Shown here piece after piece: positions 57,419-64,000 of a stretch of 64,000 nt of DNA (positions within the stretch are counted from its first letter, which is position 1; every line of letters begins with the position of its first letter). The stretch covers positions 33,621,011 through 33,685,010 of the forward strand of contig NC_088796.1 in NCBI RefSeq assembly GCF_011386835.1. The letters are read 5' to 3'. The DNA comes from Chrysemys picta bellii. Its lineage: Eukaryota; Chordata; Testudines; Emydidae. The notes beneath the pieces are model-generated. The model was not told the origin of the DNA, ran no database searches, and saw only the letters and a program-made list of their open reading frames with translations. Both the position numbers and the translations under genes were made by a program.

Positions 57419-57894
57419 TGTATTTAGGTTCTGTGTTATATCCTTAATTTTAAAGGAAAATAAAAATCTGTAGTTAGTGCTGTTAGTCTAGATAGGGTGC
57501 TATGTTATCATTATGCTGTGCTGTAATGATTTACCTTTGGAACACAGACGACCTGTGCCTGCTGACAGTGGGGGAGCACAACTCTGGAACAGCTCAAGTC
57601 ATGCCCCCCAATCCCCAGCAACCCATCCCCTCCTGGAAAGCAGCGGCTCCTCCTGCAGCTCCCAGCTGTTCCTCTGCTCCTGCCTCTGCCCTCTGCCTCT
57701 CCCTACCCAGTATAGCTTGTTGGCTCAGCTGCTTTGCAGGGAAGGGGCCCGGCCACATCATGTGATGGAGCAATCTGGGAGGGCAAGTGACCCTGCAGTC
57801 CCCCCATGCATCACGCCTGCGGGAGTGTTAGTCATAAAAAGGAATTTGAAATGATTAACTGTGTGTTTGCGTAACCGTCTTATGGCAAAGACTG
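57419..57894. other. Unclassified DNA, no gene seen
   Basis: Moderately GC-rich around 57540-57800, with overlapping frames at 57502-57854 that lack exon signals. Confidence 0.4.
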
Positions 57895-57896
57895 TA

Positions 57897-58092
57897 CACC
57901 TCTACCCGGATATAATGCTGTCCTCAGGAGCCAAAAAAAAAAAAAATCTTACCGCATTATAGGTGAAACTGTGTTATATCAAACTTGCTTTGATCCACTG
58001 GAGTGCGCAGCCCCACCCCCCCGGAGTGCTGCTTTACTGCGTTATATCCGAATTCGTGTTATATTGGGTCGCATTGTATTGGGGTAGAGGTG
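57897..58092. mobile_element. Tigger/pogo-like MITE (CACCTCTACCCGGATATAA)
   Basis: Starts CACCTCTACCCGGATATAA and ends with the inverted TGTATTGGGGTAGAGGTG. TA lies on both sides (57895-57896, 58093-58094). 196 bp, with an A run inside. Further internal 'gttatatc' blocks mirror each other. Confidence 0.85.
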
Positions 58093-58094
58093 TA

Positions 58095-59221
58095 CTGGAT
58101 TCCTAAGAAGAGAAAGTGAATCCTATTATAATTTCTATTTTTAGTATTTAGAGCATTCCTATAGAAAATCCATCTGTAGTCTCTTGCATGGATAGGAATT
58201 TATGGTCTGTGCAAATACTTTATCAGATAGAGGAATTCTGTAGCACAGAATTGGAAAAATAAATTGACTTATCTCCAATCTATGTAGTTTACAGACAGAC
58301 CTCACTTACTCACTGAGTACAGTAAAGATTAATCATGATAAAGGTTTCTTCAGGGAAAATGGAAGAGTTTACATGGGAGCTGAGTCCATGCTTTTATAGG
58401 CAGAAGAATTCTCTTGTGTTCCTTCTACAAATTTTATCTAAAACATAAACCATGGCATGATTCTATCTAATGAAGAGTCTGATAGTAGTGTCCAAGAAGC
58501 AGTTTTTTGCAGGAAACCGCTGTATTGGTAAAAATGTATTGGAAGGAAGGTTGCCATGGTAAGGAAGAAAAAGCTGTGCTGCTAGTTAAAAACAAGCTAT
58601 GCAAAAAGTGGTTTATGTCACCAGGCTCTAGAAGTTGAATTAAACAGAAGTATTTATTTTGATCATTGCTTAGAGGCCACAGTGAAGGCTGACACGATTT
58701 CTGCCAGTATTTTTTATCATCTATTACAATGATTTTTCTAAACTGCTTTATTCTGTATGACCACGTGCCCCCTTCCTGTGCACACATCTTATTCACTGGT
58801 GGCACTGGGTCACCAGTACAGCTTTTTTACCCTTCTAATCATCTACTCCATACACTTGACTGTAAATATCAGATGATCTTGGCTGCTTTTCTTATTTCAA
58901 GGGCCCCGCAGATCTCTTCAAAATCACTGATTGATTTCACCTCTGGCTTCTGGGTTTGAAAAACGATTAAACTTTTATGTAACTCGGGTTTGTGTTATGT
59001 TTACTTAACAATAGCATTCAATAACCTTTCTTATTCTTACTCCAGTAGGGCCAGTCTAAGCCTATAAGAGCCCAACTGTGCTTCCTCTCTTCACAGGAGT
59101 CAACCCATGAACCTTCTCGCTCCCCTTCTCAGAGCCATCTGACAGTCTGTTAAATTCAAACCTCTGAAGTTCCAAATGAGCAATCTGGGTGGAGATTCCA
59201 TCCAGGAGTCCAAGCTTCTGT
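58095..59221. other. AT-rich DNA, no gene seen
   Basis: No recognised repeat or exon. Confidence 0.4.
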
Positions 59222-59440
59222 GGGTAGGTCTACACTGCAGTTAGACACCTGCGACTGGCCCGTGCCAGCTGACTCAGGCTAAGGGGCTCGGGCTAAGGGG
59301 CTGTTTAATTGCAGTGTATATTTCTGGGCTAGGGCTCAAGCCCAGAAGCCTACACTGCAATTAAACAGCCCTGGGAGCCCAAGCCCTAGTCAGCTGGCAT
59401 AGGGCAGCCGCGGGTTTTTAATTTCAGTGTAGACATGCCC
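59222..59440. mobile_element. Foldback DNA element (GGGTAGGTCTACACTG)
   Basis: Ends GGGTAGGTCTACACTGCAG and CAGTGTAGACATGCCC are inverted. Inside, 'aaggggctgtttaattgcag' mirrors 'gcaattaaacagccctggg', so most of its 219 bp forms a hairpin. The target duplication is not clear. Same family as 62045-62243. Confidence 0.7.
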
Positions 59441-59772
59441 TGAGTCTCCCTGCATCCTGTGGTGTATGTTCTTTTGGTCTTCATCCTGTAACATACCTCA
59501 TCATACATTTTTTCTTAATATATCATATGACAGAATCACATATCAAACAAGTTTCAAATCATAGATCCTGTCTACACTGTGTAAAAGAAGAGAGCTGTCA
59601 GGGGACAAGTAAACAAACAAGGGAAACAACAGTCCTTCAAATAATCTGCAACAGATCTCTTATCTACAATTTGGATCCCTATGACCTGTCACATACTGAA
59701 GTCATGTTGACATCAGTGGCATCTCCACATCTATGTAAATATGATCCATAATGCAGGCCAGAAAGAAGAATT

Positions 59773-59810
<38 letters not shown>

Positions 59811-61313
59811 TTGCATCAGTCTTAGGAGTTTCAGACAGAAACATATGTGCGGAAGCTGAAGGGAGGAGAAATAAAAGTCTTGGATCTCAGAATGCATCAT
59901 CTCAGTGAGAGAGGTTAATTACACTTGAAAGACATGTACATCATACCAGAATTGTCCATGCTGGTGTAATAAGAATTAGTAACTCTCAAGCTAAATTTGT
60001 GATGTTAAAGAGAACCAAGTCTGGCCCAATAAGGAGTAATAATGCCTATGCTAAACCTGTAACATGAGAGAGGGAGAATAGTGCTAGAGAGGATGCCAAC
60101 TTCTAAATTAAAGATGTAACCTCAAATTTTAATTGTTCCCAATTAATACTAAATTGTTAACGCTAAGGATACAATAAACCAAACATAAGTTTTCAGGTTT
60201 GAGCCTCTAGATTGATTACAGACAATTTAATTTAGTAGAGGACCCTGGATGACATTTTGAATGATAGAATCAAACTTTATTTAACTGAAAAATTATTTAA
60301 ACAGGCATACAGTTACCATTTACACAGGTAACACAATTATACTCACATTCATAGATGGAATGGTGTAGCAATGGTTGATCTATTCACTGACAACAGAATA
60401 AAGTATAGGCTTTTAACCCTGTAACTTAACAGTATCCTTTTGATGTTAATTGGAGCTCTCCCCAATTTTGCAATGTTACTCCTTTTTATAACCAATTATA
60501 ATACTAATTAACATAATCATATCTACATTTCTGCCACCTTGTTATTGGCTCTTTACATTACACATTATTTACATTAACATCTTCACCAATGTCCTTCCCT
60601 GTCTATCAGTATAGATAGCATTTTAATAAAACATTCAAAATTCTCAAAACACTCATTAAAAACCTTGCTAAAATCAGTTATACCCAAAACATAACCGCAA
60701 TGTAACCCTGGGTCAAGTCCTTGCTAACTTCAGTTTTCCAATCTCACTGTATCCAACTTATCTCTCACTTTTACTCACACTAACAAATTCCATTTTCCAT
60801 ACTCCTCTATATTTAACCTTAATTAGGCCAAAGCCTAATTTAACATATTTCTATTTAACATAACCAAGCTACCCTTCTATAGGCTACAAGGGTTAAATTC
60901 TGCACTGTCTTGCACTCTACACAACCCCATTGAACTCATCAGGGCTGGAGGGGGTATAAGTCAGAATTTGGCCCTACAATTTTAACTCAATTTACCAAAA
61001 AGGGGGTTAATAGTTTCTGAGTTTAGACTTTACAACCTGTCTCTCATTATAGACCTGCAGGAATTAATAAGATCTTAGCAAGTGAACAGTATCCTTACTC
61101 CAGTACTAAAGGAGCTAACAACTTCTGAATTAGGGGCCAGATTTTGGCAGCAACTAGGACAGAGTGAGAGAACTCATGCCTACTTAGTCATGGCTTCCTT
61201 ACTGAGATGGGGAATGCTGTTTGTGGTAATGGTTTTGTGATGTGGACATAGGTTCACTAGGAACTTGATAGATACTACCAACATATTTCATGTAGGCCAC
61301 CAAAGAACCATAT
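59441..61313. other. AT-rich DNA with CA microsatellite, no gene seen
   Basis: A CA run lies at 59776-59808. Old-repeat-like text appears at about 60880-60980. No coding exon seen. Confidence 0.45.
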
Positions 61314-61318
61314 GAAGG

Positions 61319-61982
61319 TGTAAGCGTGTGGGACTCACGACCAGCAGGAGACGCCGCAGGGGTCTCAGGGAATTAGCTCTTTTCCAGTCTGGGCGCCCTC
61401 TGCAGGCCAGTGTCCCACTCGTTTCTGGCCCCGTGTCCCTCCCAGACCCCAGTGCCCTTTTATCTGGGGTGCTGCCCCCTGGCAATACCCCACACACTCT
61501 GCCTCTGGGTCTCCCCTTTCTGGGGAACCCCCAAACCTCTAATCCCCACTTTGCCTCAGTCTGGGCTACTGACAGTCATCACAAAGCCCCCACTCCCTGG
61601 GGCAGACTGCAGTGCAAAAGCCACTCATCACAGGCAAGGGGGTTTGGACCTGCTGCCTTCCTCTGCCTCTTAGTACCTCTATCGGCCTTGGACCAGGCCC
61701 TGCAGCCTGGGGAGTTGCCAGCCTGGAGCTGCCCTGCTCCTCTGGCCTGTCCCCAGTCCTGCTTCACTCCCAGTACCCTTTCTGCAGACAGCCAGGCCCT
61801 GCTCCCTCCAAGACTGGAGAGAGAGACTTCTAGGCCTCTGGCCTTTTATACAGGCCAGCTGTGGCCTGATTGGGGCGGCCACTTCCCCAAATCAGCCCAG
61901 CTTAGCAGCTCTCAGCCACAATCTTCTCCCAGGGCTGACTTTAACCCCTTTTCCACTGGAGTGGGGGAGCCGCCCCACTACA
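61319..61982 (-). repeat. Solo LTR with perfect 5-bp target duplication
   Basis: Plus-strand ends are TGTAAGCGTG and CCCCACTACA. The pentamer GAAGG lies on both sides (61314-61318, 61983-61987). On the minus strand it starts TGTAGTGGGGCGG, similar to the LTR starts at 49391-50193 and 43139-43714, and has a TATA box in 'cctgtataaaaggcc' (near 61848). It is GC-rich, which creates a spurious 220-codon frame (61328-61990). The internal region was lost by LTR-LTR recombination. Confidence 0.87.
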
Positions 61983-62044
61983 GAAGGTAACAGGTTTTGG
62001 TCATGACCAACTCAACCTGGTCTTGATGCTAAACTGGTTACCAA

Positions 62045-62243
62045 GGGAATATCTATACTGCAAAGTAGACATCCGAGGCTGACCCTTACCAGCTGACTTG
62101 GGACCCTTCCACCTTTGCATGGTCCTGGAGCCCAAGCCCAAACATTGACACCACAATTAAAGAGCCCTTTAGCCCAAGCCCCACAAGCCTGAGTAGCTGG
62201 CACAGGCCAGCCGCGGGTGTCTAATTGCAGTGTAGACATATTG
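62045..62243. mobile_element. Foldback DNA element, decayed relative of 59222-59440
   Basis: Begins near GGGAATATCTATACTGC and ends near GCAGTGTAGACATATTG. Internal 'taccagctgacttgggac' and 'gagtagctggcacaggcc' parallel the other copy. Ends are approximate. Confidence 0.6.
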
Positions 62244-63129
62244 TAGGGGGCAATCCCTCCTATCCAAGTATTAACCCCTGGCCCATCCAGTCTCTGGGAT
62301 TTAACCTACAAGTTATTGGTTGGACAAACTGTGCTCCTCATTGTAGAAACTAATTCCCAGACTAGGTTCGTATCCAATTGTGTTTTTATCTCATTTCAGA
62401 AAGTAATTGTTAGCTAACCATAGCAAGCCTTTCATGGAAGTAAATGTTTAACATATCATGGCAGTTGCTTCCTTTCTTTAGGCAGTTACTGGGTGAGCCA
62501 TTATTATCATTGGTTCAATAGTTGGATTCCTTCCAGACTGACATGCCAGCCGCCAGCCTGAAAGATTTGTGGGCTGAGCATTCATGATCCACTACTTTAA
62601 ATCTACACATTCTGGCTATGCTGGGGGCAGAAGAATGTTTGATGAAACCTTGAAGGAACTGTCATGACATCTTACTGCCAAAAAAAAAAAAAAAAAAAAA
62701 GGTGTCTTGCAGTACTGGTTCTGGTTTCAACAGTGAAACCGGATTACAGGGAATACAATACTGCTTTTTACTGCAGGATTCATTGAACTTGCGGCTTTGT
62801 TTAGCCTGGCAAAAGGGTCCAATGGTCACAGTCACAAACATTTGCTAGTGTAACCAGCCTTCCTTACACTCAAGGACAATAGAGCTGTCCTATTGATTCA
62901 GCACCAGCACATACCTAGCAACTACCATATATAGCTCTCAAGACTTCCTGACCAAATAAGAAGATAAATAGCATTTTTTCTTATGCATTTATAAAATGCC
63001 AGCTCAGATATGACTGCAGTGTTGGTACCAGTGTTATAATAGAAATCTCCACTATAGATGAACAGATGCACTGCCTCTGTTTGAAACACTAAGCCCCTCT
63101 TGCACATCAATGTACTACAGTGAAAAACA
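62244..63129. other. Unclassified DNA with poly-A run, no gene seen
   Basis: An A run of about 21 lies at 62680-62700. No recognised repeat or exon. Confidence 0.4.
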
Positions 63130-64000
63130 TACTACAGGACAGGCCCAACAAAGAAAGTAGCAGAATGCCACTAGCCATCACCTACAGCCCCCAATTAAAA
63201 CCTCTCCAGCGCATCATCAAGGATCTACAACCTATCCCTCACTCTCATAGACCTTGGGAGACAGGCCATTCCTTGCTTACAGACAGCCCCCCAACCTGAA
63301 GCAAATATTCACCAGCAACTACACACCACACAACATAAATACTAACCCAGGAACCAATCCTTGCAACAAACCCCATTGCCAACTCTGTCCGCATATCTAT
63401 TCAAGGGACACCATCATAGGACCTAACCACATCAGCCACACCATCAGGGGTTCGTTCACCTGCACATCTACCAATGTGATATATGCCATCATGTGCCAGC
63501 AATGCCCCTCTGCTATGTACATTGGCCAAACTGGACAGTCTCTATGCAAAACAATAAATGGACACAAATCAGACATCAAGAATTGTAACATTCAAAAACC
63601 AGTAGGAGAGCACTTCAATCTCCCTGGACACTCAATAACAGACTTAAACGTGGCCATTCTTCAACAAAAAAAACTTTAAAAACAGACTTCAATGAGAAAC
63701 TGCAGAACTGGAATTAATTTGCAAACTGGGCACTATCAAATTAGGCCTGAATAAAAACTGGGAGTGGCTGGGTCACTACAAAAAGTAATTTTCCATCTGT
63801 TGATACTCACACCTTCTTATCAACTGTTGGGAATGGGCCACATCCACCCTGATTGAATTGGCCTCGTTAGCACTGACCCCCCCCCCACTTGGTAAGGCAA
63901 CTCCCATCTTTTCATGTGCTATATATTTATATTTTTCACTCCATGCATCTGATGAAGTGGGTTATAGCCCACGAAAGCTTATGCCCAAATAAATTTGTTA
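63130..64000 (+). mobile_element. Penelope-like element, 3' half, runs off the window
   Basis: The first part (about 63144-63240) translates as 'MPLAITYSPQLKPLQRIIKD', the segment after the RT fingers and palm. A frameshift leads to 63254-63679, described separately. After the stop, about 300 bases of 3' sequence reach the tail 'cccacgaaagcttatgccc' at about 63970, as in the fragment at 25691-25828. The end of the element lies beyond the window. Confidence 0.85.
63254..63679 (+). pseudogene. Penelope GIY-YIG endonuclease domain
   Basis: The 141-codon frame starts within 'LAYRQPPNLKQIF', the junction between RT and endonuclease. A Cys/His cluster 'CNKPHCQLCPH' follows at residues 37-47. The GIY-YIG core has 'VIYAI' (residues 75-79) and 'YIGQTGQSL' (89-97), then 'INGHKSDI' and the Glu of 'VGEHFNLPGHS' (residue 119). 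The position normally holding the catalytic Arg (two residues before Asn-Gly-His) is Thr (about 63551). This domain nicks the target DNA for reverse transcription. The RT part is frameshifted away and the Arg is lost, so it is probably inactive. Confidence 0.85.

Noticed and set aside
61328..61990. 220-codon open frame
   Set aside because: It lies almost exactly within a solo LTR with a perfect target duplication; LTRs are not expected to encode this and GC content explains it.

Overview
This is eukaryotic, repeat-dominated intergenic or intronic DNA from a reptile-grade vertebrate, most likely a turtle, with a crocodilian as second choice. The call rests on the combination of several CR1 LINE lineages (3' ends reading ATTCTATGATTC or ATTCTTATGTTC), Penelope-like elements with the tail 'cccacgaaagcttatgccc', many hAT-type MITEs, a Gmr1-like Ty3/gypsy element, a DIRS element and 5S-derived SINEs. 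I see nothing bacterial or phage-like. The organism call is inference from family content; no alignment could be run.

Layout. 1-25 kb: AT-rich DNA with hAT MITEs (1183-2152 with a second one nested inside, 2692-2816, 8045-8418, 13038-14036, 16306-16639, 20193-20598, 24078-24403), a Tigger-like MITE (4679-5418), four CR1 copies, a palindromic Penelope tail (11270-11383), a near-perfect palindrome around a GT run (22064-22302) and a CpG-rich island with a degenerate minisatellite (22560-23985). The only plausible host coding sequence is a possible terminal exon on the minus strand at 3292-3518. It could belong to a minus-strand gene starting at the CpG island, but that link is speculation. 25-43 kb: Penelope tail, Tigger-like MITE, CR1 endonuclease fragment, a Tx1-like LINE fragment, SINEs, four hAT MITEs and probable solo LTRs. 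43-54.4 kb: an LTR-element-rich block with a solo LTR, a broken DIRS element and a 5'-truncated Gmr1-like gypsy element (49391-54365, minus). 54.4-64 kb: CR1, Tigger-like and foldback elements, a solo LTR with a perfect target duplication, and a Penelope element with a GIY-YIG endonuclease domain running off the window end.

All transposon reading frames look dead (frameshifts, stops, lost catalytic residues), so the window records mobile-element history and does not hold an active system. The most notable item is the Gmr1-like element: integrase lies upstream of reverse transcriptase, which is reversed relative to ordinary Ty3/gypsy, and its gag carries a capsid segment resembling the SCAN domain of vertebrate zinc-finger proteins. 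Next come the insertion footprints: twelve hAT-type MITEs have readable 8-bp target duplications, seven of them with TA at the centre.
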